A DNA stretch of 64,000 nucleotides from Rahnella inusitata (GCF_003263515.1 NZ_JYDE01000017.1:186001-250000), one strand, 5' to 3'. Shown: positions 27,303 to 36,176, numbered from the stretch's first letter. The notes: generated from the letters alone by a model not told the origin. Translations and numbers: made by a program.

Positions 27303-27432
27303 ATCTCCCTCCCCTGCAAAGGGGAGGGATGGAGTGGGGTATTAATGGCGCTTCAGAAAACAAATACTTTTATCATTATTGTCGTTTTTAATACCCCCTC
27401 CTGATTTTCCCCTTCGCAGGGGAGGAATAATG
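27303..27432. repeat. Dispersed palindrome, copies 2 and 3, inside the phn operon
   Basis: Hairpin CTCCCTCCCC/GGGGAGGGA (27305-27329) and hairpin CCCC-TTCGCA-GGGG (27409-27424) flank an inverted pair GGGGTATTAA (27336-27345) and TTAATACCCCC (27388-27398). The element fills the phnD-phnE gap and could stop or slow 3' decay, so lowering phnE relative to phnD. Similar blocks occur at 23548, 30588 and 45664. Confidence 0.7.
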
Positions 27433-27458
27433 ATAATCTGTTAACCGGAAATATTATT

Positions 27459-28322
27459 TTGAATAAAGACTTTAATCGTTATTATCAACAGATACGCGGT
27501 AAGCAAAAGCGGGAAGCGCTGATCTGGTCCGGGATTATGCTGATCTTGTATCTGTGGTCTGGCAATGTTTCCGAGCTGAATCTTAAAACCATTATTGTCT
27601 CTGCACCGAGTTTCTTAGATTATATTCGCGAAACGGTGCCGGTATTGCACTGGTCTTTATTATTCGCCGACGGGCATACGGAAGGTTCGTTCGCCTATTG
27701 GGGCTACAGGCTAAATATTCAGCTGCCGCTGATTTGGGAAACTATTCAGCTGGCGCTTTCCTCGACAATTTTATCCACCGCGCTGGCTGTACTGCTGGCC
27801 TTTCTCGCGGCTAATAATACCGATTCCCCAAAATGGCTGAAATTCAGTATCCGCACCTTTGTCGCATTCTTGCGCACCATGCCGGAGCTGGCCTGGGCGG
27901 TAATGTGCGTGATGGCGTTTGGTGTCGGGGCTATTCCGGGCTTTATCGCGCTCACGTTACACACCGTCGGCAGCCTCACCAAGCTGTTCTACGAATCCAT
28001 TGAAACTGCCTCGGACAAACCGGTGCGCGGACTGCGTGCTTGCGGCGCCGGGCGCCTCCAGCGGATGCGCTTTGCCATGTGGCCCCAGGTCAAACCGATT
28101 TTTCTGTCTTACAGCTTTATGCGACTGGAAATTAATTTCCGCCAGTCGACTATCCTCGGGCTGGTGGGTGCCGGCGGCATCGGGCAGGAACTGATGACGT
28201 CTATTAAACTCGATCGTTACGATCAGGTCAGCATGACCTTGCTGCTGATTATTCTGGTGGTATCGGCGATGGATTATCTTTCAGGCAAACTGCGCAAACG
28301 CGTGGTGGAGGGCACTTTCTGA
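27459..28322 (+). CDS. phnE: Phosphonate-type ABC transporter permease PhnE, first copy
   Basis: The inner membrane permease of the importer, 287 residues, with about six helices and the coupling motif EAxxA-like FYESIETASDKPVRGLRACGAGRLQ. The FRQSTILGLVGAGGIGQEL loop is highly typical of PhnE. The likely start is TTG 27459 (decoded Met, then NKDFNRYYQQIRGKQKR) after GGAAA; no better codon is nearby. Its stop overlaps the second permease by one base (TGATG). Confidence 0.9.
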   Translation: MNKDFNRYYQQIRGKQKREALIWSGIMLILYLWSGNVSELNLKTIIVSAPSFLDYIRETVPVLHWSLLFADGHTEGSFAYWGYRLNIQLPLIWETIQLALSSTILSTALAVLLAFLAANNTDSPKWLKFSIRTFVAFLRTMPELAWAVMCVMAFGVGAIPGFIALTLHTVGSLTKLFYESIETASDKPVRGLRACGAGRLQRMRFAMWPQVKPIFLSYSFMRLEINFRQSTILGLVGAGGIGQELMTSIKLDRYDQVSMTLLLIILVVSAMDYLSGKLRKRVVEGTF

Positions 28323-29248
28323 TGCTGACCGACGCGCTCGAACCTCATATCGTCAACAGCCTGAAACAGCAGCACGCGCACCTGTTTGCCGCACAGCGCC
28401 GCTATCTGCGTTATCTGGCGATACTGGCCATTGGCATCGCGCTGTATTACGTCTACTTCTTCAGCTATTTCGGCATTCCGTGGCACGATATGGTGCGCGG
28501 CACCCGTGAAGTCGGGCGCTATTTCCTGCGCATGTTCGTATGGCATAACGTGTCCGAATGGCCTTTTAAATACTACTTTTCGCAGATTGCCATTACGCTG
28601 GCGATCGTATTTGCCGGAACCATCACCGCGTCTTTCCTGGCGTTGCCGCTGTCATTTCTGGCTGCGCGCAACGTCATGTCAACGCCGCTGCTGAAACCCG
28701 TTTCGCTGATTATCCGCCGACTTTTGGACGTTTTGCGCGGGCTGGATATGGCGATCTGGGGGCTGATTTTTGTCCGCGCCGTCGGCATGGGGCCGCTGGC
28801 GGGCGTGCTGGCAATTGTGATGCAGGATTTAGGGCTGCTCGGCAAGCTGTTTGCCGAGGGTCATGAAGCCGTTGAGCGCTCGCCGAGCCGCGGCCTGCGG
28901 GCGCTGGGCGCATCGCCGCTGCAAACCCATCGTTTCGGCATCTTCACCCAGTCCTTCCCGACATTTCTCGCGCTTTCGCTGTATCAGATTGAGTCCAATA
29001 CCCGTTCAGCGGCTGTGCTCGGTTTTGTCGGCGCGGGAGGGATTGGTCTGGTGTACGCGGAGAACATGCGGTTGTGGAATTGGGATGTGGTGATGTTTAT
29101 CACGTTGATTCTGGTCGTGATCGTGATGACCATGGATAAGATCTCCGCGATGCTGCGGGCAAAATACATTCACGGCGAAGAAATTGATTTGTTCGAGCCA
29201 GAAGAACGCAAATCGAAAACGCCGGTCGAGCTTTACCGGCCTGAGTGA
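28322..29248 (+). CDS. phnE: Phosphonate-type ABC transporter permease PhnE, second copy
   Basis: A second permease of 308 residues with the same family signatures: EAVERSPSRGLRALGASPLQ for ATPase coupling and ESNTRSAAVLGFVGAGGIGLVYAENM in the last loops. The importer is thus probably a PhnE1-PhnE2 heterodimer. ATG 28322 overlaps the previous stop, which implies coupling. The C-terminus has an acidic extension (GEEIDLFEPEERKSKT). It ends before a bidirectional terminator shared with roxA. Confidence 0.9.
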   Translation: MLTDALEPHIVNSLKQQHAHLFAAQRRYLRYLAILAIGIALYYVYFFSYFGIPWHDMVRGTREVGRYFLRMFVWHNVSEWPFKYYFSQIAITLAIVFAGTITASFLALPLSFLAARNVMSTPLLKPVSLIIRRLLDVLRGLDMAIWGLIFVRAVGMGPLAGVLAIVMQDLGLLGKLFAEGHEAVERSPSRGLRALGASPLQTHRFGIFTQSFPTFLALSLYQIESNTRSAAVLGFVGAGGIGLVYAENMRLWNWDVVMFITLILVVIVMTMDKISAMLRAKYIHGEEIDLFEPEERKSKTPVELYRPE

Positions 29249-29272
29249 ACAATAGAAAGTAAAAGAGAAAGT

Positions 29273-29306
29273 AAAAAGGCGGCGTCCATCGGGTGCCGCC
29301 TTTATT
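29273..29306. terminator. Bidirectional terminator between phnE and roxA
   Basis: AAAAGGCGGC and GCCGCCTTTA pair around an 11-base loop, with A-rich and T-rich flanks. Confidence 0.75.
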
Positions 29307-29326
29307 GTTATCAACAGACCTGAATA

Positions 29327-30448
29327 TTAATCGTCAAAAAACCAGTAACCCTGATTCACCAGTTCGGTGAGCACGGCGATGAATTCCGGGTCCTGCAACG
29401 CATTTCCCAGCTCTTTCTTGCCGATAAGGGTGTAACGGCACAGCGCATCCGCGGCGGCGATATTTTCAGTCTCAAGTGCTTCGCTGTTGACGAAGAAACG
29501 GCCACCGACGTTTAGCACGCGCAGGCCGCTCAGCCGCGTCAGGCTGTCGCCCTGCATCAGCGCATCGACGATTTCATGGGCTTCAAACGGCGGCTCAGCA
29601 GGGGCGATATCCAGTTCATGACGTGGCGTGGTGGCGAAACGCCCAAACCATTGTTTGAACTCTTCCGGCTGATTGATGAGCTCGTGCATCATGTTGCGTA
29701 CGCGCTCAAGCTCATACTCTTCCACTTTGCCAACGTGATCGCGAAGCGTCAGATCCGGATCGCTGTAGTGGTCGCCACCCAGATCGTTTTCCAATGCATA
29801 GTCTGCAAAGCTGCTGATGAAATCACGGGTATTCGGGCCACGGAAACCGACGGAATAGTTCATCGCTGTTTCATGGGTAAACCCGTCGTGCGGGAAGCCC
29901 GGCGGAATATACAGAATGTCGCCCGGCTCAAGATCTTCATCGATGATTGGCGTAAAGGGTTCAACGTGCAGCAGTGCCGGATGCGGGCAGAACTGCCTGA
30001 GAGGCAATTTATCACCCACGCGCCAGCGACGGCTGCCCATCCCCTGAATGATAAACACATCGTACTGATCGATGTGCGGACCTACACCGCCGCCAGGGAC
30101 GGAATAAGAGATCATCAGGTCATCAAGACGCCAGTCCGGCAACACACGGAACGGGCGAACCAGTTCGGCAGAGGGTGCATGCCAATGGTTAACGGCCTGA
30201 GCCAGCAGGGACCAGCCGGTTTCACCGAGATTATCGAAATGTTCAAAAGGTCCGTTACTCGCCTGCCACAGACCGTTCGCATGGCTGACCAGACGGCTGT
30301 CCACCTCAGGTTCCATCGCCAGGCCTGCTAACTCATCCGGAGTTATCGGATCGACAAAATTTGTGAACGCTTTTTTAATGATAACAGGTTGTTTCTGCCA
30401 GTATTTTTCTAAAAACGCTGGCCAGTCGAGATTGAGTTCATATGCCAT
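29327..30448 (-). CDS. roxA: Ribosomal protein uL16 arginine 3-hydroxylase RoxA (YcfD)
   Basis: RoxA is a JmjC-type 2-oxoglutarate/Fe(II) oxygenase that hydroxylates an arginine of ribosomal protein L16. The iron ligands H125, D127 (GPHIDQYD) and H187 (PPGFPHDG) sit at the same numbers as in E. coli YcfD. DELAGLAMEPEVDSRLVSH and ELINQPEEFKQWFGRF also match. ATG 30448 (MAYELNLDWPAFLEKYWQ) gives the family start; an upstream in-frame GTG adds three residues. No strong Shine-Dalgarno is seen. The length is 373 residues. Confidence 0.94.
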   Translation of the reverse strand: MAYELNLDWPAFLEKYWQKQPVIIKKAFTNFVDPITPDELAGLAMEPEVDSRLVSHANGLWQASNGPFEHFDNLGETGWSLLAQAVNHWHAPSAELVRPFRVLPDWRLDDLMISYSVPGGGVGPHIDQYDVFIIQGMGSRRWRVGDKLPLRQFCPHPALLHVEPFTPIIDEDLEPGDILYIPPGFPHDGFTHETAMNYSVGFRGPNTRDFISSFADYALENDLGGDHYSDPDLTLRDHVGKVEEYELERVRNMMHELINQPEEFKQWFGRFATTPRHELDIAPAEPPFEAHEIVDALMQGDSLTRLSGLRVLNVGGRFFVNSEALETENIAAADALCRYTLIGKKELGNALQDPEFIAVLTELVNQGYWFFDD

Positions 30449-30587
30449 GTGATTCACCAGTGGGAAGACAAACGGCCTCGATTATAGAGAGGGACGCAGG
30501 CCTGCCGCTTTGTTGTGAATCAAGGCTTGGGGAATGAGGTGACGATAAAACGAATGACAGAGGGGGAAGGAGGGGGATCAATTAAGA

Positions 30588-30626
30588 ATACCCCCTCCCA
30601 GCCTCCTCCTTTGCAAGGGGAGGAGT
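30588..30626. repeat. Dispersed palindrome, copy 4
   Basis: ATACCCCC followed by the imperfect hairpin CTCCTCCTTTGCAAGGGGAGGAG lies between roxA and the aldehyde dehydrogenase gene. It has the same two parts (TACCCCC box and CTCCCC hairpin) as the copy in the phn operon. Confidence 0.6.
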
Positions 30627-30637
30627 AAAGCGGAGGA

Positions 30638-32017
30638 TTAAGACTTCGCGGCCAGCACGACCAGTTTTTGGTTCACGAACTCTTTGATCCCCAAATCTGA
30701 CAGCTCACGGCCAAAACCGGAGCGTTTCACCCCACCGAACGGCAACTCGGCGGCGGTGTCTGTCGGTGAATTGACGTACACCATGCCGGTTTCAATCTGG
30801 CTTGCCAGTTTACGGGCGCGGTTCATATCTTTGGTGAAGACCGAACCACCGAGGCCGTAGTGTGAGTCATTGGCAAGTTTCACCAGTTCCTCATCATTTT
30901 TCACCACATAAACCTGCGCAACCGGGCCGAAGAACTCTTCGAAATAGGCCGGATTATCGCGGGTAATGTGGGTCAGGATCGTCGGTTCGAAGAAGTTACC
31001 CGGATTGTCTGAGACTTTCTTACCGCCAAAGTGCAGTTTGGCACCGTGTTTCACGGCATCGTCAACCTGCTTGCTCAATGTTTTCACCGCATCGGCAGAG
31101 GACAACGGCCCCAGCGTGGTGGATTTATCCAGCGGATCGCCCATCTTCAGTGCCCTGAAGTGTTCGGTGAATTTTTTAAGGAATTCATCGGCCACTTTTT
31201 CATGAATGATGAAACGTTTGGCGGCAGTACACACCTGACCGGCGTTGGAGACTCGCGCCTGCGCACCGGCTTTCGCCGCTTTGTCGATATCCGCATCATC
31301 GAGTACGGCAAACACGTCGTTCCCGCCCAGTTCCAGCGTGGATTTTTTCAGCTTACCGGCGGCGCGGGCGGCTACGATCGCACCGGCTTTTTCCGAACCG
31401 GTCAGCGCGACACCCTGAACGCGGTCATCATCAATGATGGTGGCCACCTGATCTTGTGAAATAAACAGGTTGGTATACGTGCCTTTTGGCGCACCGGCTT
31501 CGGCGACCAGTTTCTCGAACGTTTCCGCGCAGTGCGGCACGATGCTGGCGTGTTTTACAATCACGCTGTTACCGGAAGCCAGATTTGGCGCCAGTACACG
31601 CATCAGCTGGTAGAACGGGAAGTTCCACGGCTCAACGGCCATGATCACGCCAATGGGATGGTGCTCAACCCAGGCTTCACCAAGGTCTGACTTATACGGC
31701 ACCGGTTTGAGGAATTCTTCCGCTTTTTCGGCGTAGAATTTCGCAATATCAGCACAAATCTGCACTTCGCCACGGCTTTGCTCGATGAGTTTACCCATCT
31801 CGACGCTGACCACTTTGGCCAGTTCATCGACGCGCGACGACATGATGTCTGAAAGCTTATGCAGCACTTTCACACGCTGCTGAATATCACCTTGCGCCCA
31901 GTCTGATTTATACAGGGCATGCGCGGTCGCCAGCGCTTCTTCAACCTGCTTATCGTTGTGCGTCTGGTATTCTTTAATGAGTTTGTTATTGAACGGATTT
32001 ATCGTTTGATATGGCAT
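30638..32017 (-). CDS. NAD(P)-dependent aldehyde dehydrogenase, succinate-semialdehyde type
   Basis: A 459-residue aldehyde dehydrogenase. Catalytic C263 lies in GQVCTAAKRFI and E229 in LELGG; WNFPFYQ and the G-loop LTGSEKAG bind the cofactor. GQVCTAAKRFI and GGVKRSGFGRELSDLGIKEF are close to E. coli Sad (YneI), so succinate semialdehyde is the leading substrate, though related enzymes act on other aldehydes. I start it at ATG 32017 (MPYQTINPFNNK), with GGAG seven bases upstream; the longer frame adds 38 residues of non-protein character. It is monocistronic. Confidence 0.85.
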   Translation of the reverse strand: MPYQTINPFNNKLIKEYQTHNDKQVEEALATAHALYKSDWAQGDIQQRVKVLHKLSDIMSSRVDELAKVVSVEMGKLIEQSRGEVQICADIAKFYAEKAEEFLKPVPYKSDLGEAWVEHHPIGVIMAVEPWNFPFYQLMRVLAPNLASGNSVIVKHASIVPHCAETFEKLVAEAGAPKGTYTNLFISQDQVATIIDDDRVQGVALTGSEKAGAIVAARAAGKLKKSTLELGGNDVFAVLDDADIDKAAKAGAQARVSNAGQVCTAAKRFIIHEKVADEFLKKFTEHFRALKMGDPLDKSTTLGPLSSADAVKTLSKQVDDAVKHGAKLHFGGKKVSDNPGNFFEPTILTHITRDNPAYFEEFFGPVAQVYVVKNDEELVKLANDSHYGLGGSVFTKDMNRARKLASQIETGMVYVNSPTDTAAELPFGGVKRSGFGRELSDLGIKEFVNQKLVVLAAKS

Positions 32018-32377
32018 GTGTTGCTCCTTGTTTTGTGGCGCGCCGCTTTCAAAAATCAGCCGCGCGTTGGAATTGAGGTGCGTACGCCTTACTGCGTTTT
32101 GTTTCCGCTGTCTCATTCGAACAATAAGCATAGTCGATAAAATGTGAAGTCTGTCGCACAGACACCTTCCGCAACACAGTCTTTTGCTGCAATTTTATCA
32201 CTTGCGCACAGGCCGCAGGGCGCGCGGGCTGTGGCCTGTCTCTGAGATTAATCGTCTTTACGTAACTTTTCGTCTGCCAGCAGTTTTCTTTCCAACGCTT
32301 TTGTTTGAGCAAGCGATTGATAAATTTAGCGGTCACTTTTATGCTGGCTTTCCTTCTTTTCCGACAATGAGAAACTC
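32018..32377. other. Divergent intergenic region, aldehyde dehydrogenase / cupin genes
   Basis: This 360-base stretch holds no convincing gene. It contains two small inverted repeats: TCTGT-CGC-ACAGA near 32150-32162, and ACAGGCC (32208-32214) with GGCCTGT (32233-32239). Either might be a regulatory site. No strong promoter stands out by eye. Confidence 0.4.
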
Positions 32378-32707
32378 ATGAAGCTTGATGCGATTCCGTT
32401 TTGCACCACGGACTGGAGCGAGGTCACGCCGACTCAACATCCGGGTGATGTGGGAATGGCGCTGTGGCGTACCCAAAAGTTTGGCGATATACGCGTGCGC
32501 ATTGTGGAGTATTCCGCCGGTTATGAAGCGGATCACTGGTGCAGCAAAGGCCACGTGCTGTTTTGCATGGAAGGGGAATTGCACACGCGTCTGGAGGACG
32601 GGCGTACCTTTACGCTTTCGCCGGGCATGAGTTATCAGGTAGCGGACAACGCCGAAGCGCATCGTTCATCGACGCCGGTGGGCGCGAAATTATTTGTCGT
32701 CGACTAG
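32378..32707 (+). CDS. DHCW-motif cupin-fold protein
   Basis: A 109-residue single-domain cupin. The segment EADHWCSKGHVLFCMEGELHTRLEDGRTFTLSPG carries the His/Glu metal positions of the fold and the DHWC stretch behind the family name. Function unknown; such proteins may bind a metal and a small acid. ATG 32378 has a weak GAGA-type site. It lies 60 bases before ddlA on the same strand and may share its transcript. Confidence 0.78.
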   Translation: MKLDAIPFCTTDWSEVTPTQHPGDVGMALWRTQKFGDIRVRIVEYSAGYEADHWCSKGHVLFCMEGELHTRLEDGRTFTLSPGMSYQVADNAEAHRSSTPVGAKLFVVD

Positions 32708-32767
32708 ATCTCTTGTTAACAGAAACATTTCGCCGACAGCCGTCACGCTGGCGGCAAGGAGCAGCAG

Positions 32768-33865
32768 GTGAGTAAATTACGGGTAGGCATTATTTTTGGC
32801 GGTAAATCAGCAGAGCATGAAGTGTCGTTGCAGTCGGCGAAAAATATCGTCGATGCCATTGATAAACAGCGGTTCGATGTCACGCTGTTAGGGATCGATA
32901 AGAAGGGCGAATGGCACATTAATGATGCCAGCAACTACCTGATTAATGCTGAGAATCCGTCGCTGATTGCCCTGAACCTCTCGAATAATCAGGTCGCACT
33001 GATCCCCGGCCAGACCGAAAATCAGCTGATCGAAACCCACAGCGCCAGCGCCTTGTCTCAGGTGGATGTTATTTTCCCGATTGTACACGGCACGCTCGGC
33101 GAAGATGGCTCATTGCAAGGCTTGCTGCGTATGGCGAACATCGCGTTTGTCGGCTCCGGCGTGCTCGGCTCGGCGGTCAGCATGGATAAAGATGTCACCA
33201 AGCGTTTGCTGCGCGACGCCGGTTTATCTGTTGCGCCATTCGTCTGCCTGACGCGCACTAACCGTCAGAAAAACACCTTTGCAGAAGTCTCACAAAAACT
33301 CGGCACTCCGCTGTTTATCAAGCCTGCTAATCAGGGCTCTTCGGTTGGCGTCAGCAAAGTGAGCGACGAAGCGGCTTACCAGCGTGCGCTGGATGAAGCG
33401 TTCAGTTTCGATCACAAAGTGCTGGTGGAATCGGCGATCAAAGGCCGTGAAATTGAATGCGCAGTACTGGGCAATGGCAATCCGCAGGCCAGCGTGTGTG
33501 GCGAGGTGATCCTGCATGATGAGTTTTATTCTTACGAGACCAAGTACATCAACGAATCTGGCGCATCAATTGCGGTGCCTGCGGATTTGCCACAGGAAAC
33601 GCATGACCGCATCCGTGCTATCGCCCTGCAGGCATTCCAGGTTCTGGAATGTCGCGGTATGGCGCGCGTCGATGTTTTCCTGACCGAAGAGGGTGACGTA
33701 GTGATCAACGAAATCAACACCTTGCCGGGTTTCACCAATATCAGCATGTACCCGAAACTGTGGGCAGCCAGCGGCCTGAGTTACAGCTCTCTCATCACCC
33801 GCCTGATTGAACTGGCGCTGGAGCAGTATCAGCAGGATAACCAGCTGAAAAGCTCGGCGAACTGA
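32768..33865 (+). CDS. ddlA: D-alanine--D-alanine ligase A
   Basis: DdlA joins two D-alanines with ATP in the cytoplasm, giving the dipeptide used for the peptidoglycan stem. It has 365 residues. [17 protein letters not shown] at the N-terminus, [34 protein letters not shown] (ATP loop), and [33 protein letters not shown] at the metal site are classic. The start is GTG 32768 after AAGGAG. It ends before a strong terminator. Confidence 0.96.
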   Translation: MSKLRVGIIFGGKSAEHEVSLQSAKNIVDAIDKQRFDVTLLGIDKKGEWHINDASNYLINAENPSLIALNLSNNQVALIPGQTENQLIETHSASALSQVDVIFPIVHGTLGEDGSLQGLLRMANIAFVGSGVLGSAVSMDKDVTKRLLRDAGLSVAPFVCLTRTNRQKNTFAEVSQKLGTPLFIKPANQGSSVGVSKVSDEAAYQRALDEAFSFDHKVLVESAIKGREIECAVLGNGNPQASVCGEVILHDEFYSYETKYINESGASIAVPADLPQETHDRIRAIALQAFQVLECRGMARVDVFLTEEGDVVINEINTLPGFTNISMYPKLWAASGLSYSSLITRLIELALEQYQQDNQLKSSAN

Positions 33866-33881
33866 TTGGGTTCAGATGAAT

Positions 33882-33913
33882 GAAAGGCAGGGAGTGATCC
33901 CTGCCTTTTTTAT
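33882..33913. terminator. Terminator after ddlA
   Basis: AAAGGCAGGGA and TCCCTGCCTTT pair around GTGA, followed by six T. It lies between ddlA and the convergent MFS gene. Confidence 0.85.
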
Positions 33914-33917
33914 TCAA

Positions 33918-35126
33918 TTACCAGCGATAACGCCAAAGAACCACCGCCACACCCATCAGGCTCATAAGGGAAACTCCGTACAGGGCTATCGCTGCACCCA
34001 GATTCTGCGCCAGTAAACCGGCGAGTCCTGTCGCAACTGCGGCGATTAGCACTTGTCCCCGCCAGGCCATTGCGCTGGCCGTTGCCACCTGACCGCCGGG
34101 GAAATATCGCAGCACACTGAAAGTGCCCAGAGCGAACACGATATTGGAAGCCAGATGCGCGCTGAATACTAACGTCAGCCCGATACCCGGCCAGTTTGCG
34201 AACAGGGGTAAAAGAAAGTAGCATCCGAGAAAAATACCAAGACATAACAACAATCGCCAGTTACTCCCAGAATAATGCCGGAGCTTGTCAGCGCTGAGCA
34301 TTAGCGGGCCGCAAAGTTGTCCGAGACTGCGTGCAAAGAGCAGTGGCAGTGCCAAACCGGGCGCGGCGCCGGGTCGGATTTCCTGAGCCAGCGCCGGTAA
34401 AAGTGCCATTGCCGGAGAGCCTACGGCGGCGAGTGCCGGTAAAAGCAGAATGCTGCGCCGTTGCAAAGGCGATAAATTCTGCCAGCGCAGTTTTTCGTCC
34501 CCCGGTTGAGCATCATCTGGCTGATGCAAAGTTTTAAAAACGGCGGTAGTGCATAAAAGTAATCCGGCGGATGTTGCAAAACTCAGCGCATCTATTGCGA
34601 GCAAACTCAGGGGGGAAAGGACATCAAACAGCAAAACGCCTGCGCCGGTACCCAGCAAAACCTGTGAGGCAAAAATTAGCGTTTCCATTGCGGTGGCGGC
34701 GGGCAGTTCGTCAGGGCGTAATCCGCGTTTAAATATCAGCGTCAGAGCGGGATAACTCATTCCGTTAAATAACGCTTCTGCTGATTGCACGGCCAGTAAT
34801 GCCGGAATGTTATGCGAAAGAAGACCGTACAGCGGCATGGCCAGCGCCAGCAGGCCGAGCACTTCGGTAAGGATAAGGATTTTCATTGGGGATATTTTCC
34901 GGCATAAGGTTTCCCCCCACAGACTGCCCAGAAAACCTGGGAGCATCGCCAGCATGTACGCCAGAGTCAGTGTCGCTGGTGAGGCGCTCCAGCGTAACAG
35001 TTGACCAAAAACGACCACCTGCGTCAGGCCATTTCCCAGAGACGACAAAATAAACGCACAGCCCAGCAGCCGCAGCCAGCGATGACTTCGCAATGCGCGT
35101 AAAAGCGCAATAAGTAACGTGTTCAT
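33918..35126 (-). CDS. MFS transporter of unknown substrate
   Basis: A 402-residue, 12-helix MFS protein loosely like EntS/macrolide-type exporters (FAILSS-like start, AEALFNGMSYPALTLIFKRGLRPDELPAATAMETL in the middle). No specific orthologue is recognised. ATG 35126 is preceded by a leader with ATGAGAATC and, further up, TAATGATCCTCAT. Both resemble Fur-box cores, so iron control and a siderophore-related role are possible but unproven. Confidence 0.7.
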   Translation of the reverse strand: MNTLLIALLRALRSHRWLRLLGCAFILSSLGNGLTQVVVFGQLLRWSASPATLTLAYMLAMLPGFLGSLWGETLCRKISPMKILILTEVLGLLALAMPLYGLLSHNIPALLAVQSAEALFNGMSYPALTLIFKRGLRPDELPAATAMETLIFASQVLLGTGAGVLLFDVLSPLSLLAIDALSFATSAGLLLCTTAVFKTLHQPDDAQPGDEKLRWQNLSPLQRRSILLLPALAAVGSPAMALLPALAQEIRPGAAPGLALPLLFARSLGQLCGPLMLSADKLRHYSGSNWRLLLCLGIFLGCYFLLPLFANWPGIGLTLVFSAHLASNIVFALGTFSVLRYFPGGQVATASAMAWRGQVLIAAVATGLAGLLAQNLGAAIALYGVSLMSLMGVAVVLWRYRW

Positions 35127-35200
35127 GAAGAGAGATTCTCATCTTAAATAACAGAAACCCCGCATTGCACACAGGCAACAGGGAGAAAGAAAACTGTCAG

Positions 35201-35219
35201 TGATGAGGATCATTACATT
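35201..35219. promoter_or_regulatory. Possible Fur-box-like site upstream of the MFS gene
   Basis: Read on the minus strand, TAATGATCCTCAT matches the centre of the Fur 19-mer (12 of 19 positions). A second core, ATGAGAATC, lies at about 35134-35142 right before the start codon. The resemblance is partial. Confidence 0.25.
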
Positions 35220-35311
35220 GGGAAAGGGGCTTTTTTAGAAAGAGAAGACAAAAATGTAGCATAAACAGAAGAGGTTGCGAGAGTTTGTCGATGTTTTTCT
35301 AAACAGCAGAC

Positions 35312-35338
35312 ACGAAAAAGGCGGCAAACGCCGCCTCT
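35312..35338 (-). terminator. Terminator of the first small YdgH/BhsA-like gene
   Basis: On the minus strand AGGCGGC and GCCGCCT pair around GTTT and are followed by a run of T. Confidence 0.75.
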
Positions 35339-35369
35339 TCTGCTTACTACTTTAAACTGCCAACCGGAC

Positions 35370-35627
35370 TTATTTGTACAGCTCAGCAGTACCGTACAGA
35401 TGGTTGTCACCGGAAGCACCAATAATGCGGTAAGAACTTGCACCGGCTTCACTGGCTTTTGCACTCAGTTTGTTCTGCAGGCTGGTCAGGCTGTTACCTG
35501 ATGTTGCGCTGACGACACCAATCGCTTGCTGACCGGCTGGTGCGGACTGAACTTCTGTCGCGGCCAGAGTCGAGAATGAAGCGGTTGCCAGTGCAAGAGC
35601 GGCGAGAGTCATAGTGATATTTTTCAT
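35370..35627 (-). CDS. Small secreted YdgH/BhsA/McbA-like protein (DUF1471), copy 1
   Basis: An 85-residue protein with a signal peptide (MKNITMTLAALALATASFSTLA) and a DUF1471 domain. It ends in EAGASSYRIIGASGDNHLYGTAELYK, the family's typical last strand. E. coli relatives (BhsA, McbA, YhcN) are periplasmic or outer-membrane stress proteins that affect biofilm formation and resistance to metals, acid or peroxide. I start it at ATG 35627 after GAGGAAATT. Its mature part is identical to that of copy 2; only signal-peptide residues differ. Its promoter appears to have diverged from those of copies 2 and 3. Confidence 0.88.
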   Translation of the reverse strand: MKNITMTLAALALATASFSTLAATEVQSAPAGQQAIGVVSATSGNSLTSLQNKLSAKASEAGASSYRIIGASGDNHLYGTAELYK

Positions 35628-35687
35628 GATAATTTCCTCAATTCGTGTTTTGAAGCTTTGCCAGGCGTTGTCATCAACGTTCATTTA

Positions 35688-35716
35688 ATGTGCAAAGCTG
35701 TCTTCTGTCCGATCAA
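35688..35716 (-). promoter_or_regulatory. Probable promoter of DUF1471 copy 1
   Basis: On the minus strand TTGATC (35711-35716) and GCACAT (35688-35693) are 17 bases apart, matching the layout of the neighbouring copies but with a shortened initiation region (AACGTTG retained). Confidence 0.35.
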
Positions 35717-35718
35717 AC

Positions 35719-35746
35719 ATTTAATTTATTAATTGATAAATTAAAT
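35719..35746. repeat. AT-only 11-base perfect inverted repeat
   Basis: ATTTAATTTAT and ATAAATTAAAT flank TAATTG. It lies just upstream of the copy 1 promoter and downstream of copy 2, so it could be an operator or an AT-rich hairpin for copy 2. Confidence 0.7.
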
Positions 35747-35778
35747 GCTGTTTACCCTTGTTGCTACGTCCTGCGTGC

Positions 35779-36036
35779 TTATTTGTACAGCTCAGCAGTA
35801 CCGTACAGATGGTTGTCACCGGAAGCACCGATGATGCGGTAAGAACTTGCACCGGCTTCACTGGCTTTTGCACTCAGTTTGTTCTGCAGGCTGGTCAGGC
35901 TGTTACCGGAGGTCGCGCTGACCACACCGATGGCTTGCTGACCGGCTGGTGCGGACTGAACTTCTGTCGCGGCCAGAGTCGAGAATGATGCGGTAGCAAG
36001 GGCGATTGCAGCGAATGTCATAGTGATGTTTTTCAT
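35779..36036 (-). CDS. Small secreted YdgH/BhsA/McbA-like protein (DUF1471), copy 2
   Basis: 85 residues, with the same mature sequence as copy 1 (ATEVQSAPAGQQAIGVV... to ...NHLYGTAELYK). The signal peptide differs at two or three positions (MKNITMTFAAIALATA). Long stretches of DNA are identical to copy 1, interrupted by clusters of silent changes, which points to recent duplication or gene conversion. AAGGAAGAAATC precedes ATG 36036. Its promoter is TTGCAC-N17-TAAGAT. Confidence 0.88.
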   Translation of the reverse strand: MKNITMTFAAIALATASFSTLAATEVQSAPAGQQAIGVVSATSGNSLTSLQNKLSAKASEAGASSYRIIGASGDNHLYGTAELYK

Positions 36037-36093
36037 GATTTCTTCCTTTTAATTCTGTTTATCAGCAGATGATTTTTAGGTCCGACGTTATTT

Positions 36094-36176
36094 GTTAACG
36101 TTCGATAATTAAATCTTAGACCTGGATCACATTCTGTGCAACTAATTTATTTACTAATCGTTAACTAATTGTGCGG
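36094..36176 (-). promoter_or_regulatory. Shared promoter module, copy 2
   Basis: Minus-strand -35 TTGCAC (36136-36141) and -10 TAAGAT (36113-36118) are 17 bases apart. An upstream conserved block (TTAGTTAACGATTAGTAA) and a downstream block (TTTAATTATCGAACGTTAAC) both contain GTTAACG or its complement. The same 83-base layout recurs, without gaps, before copy 3 and before the fourth secreted protein. Confidence 0.65.

Noticed and set aside
32049-32336. 95-residue minus-strand frame upstream of the aldehyde dehydrogenase gene
   Set aside because: It overlaps the dehydrogenase leader, its composition is unlike protein, and no ribosome site is seen.
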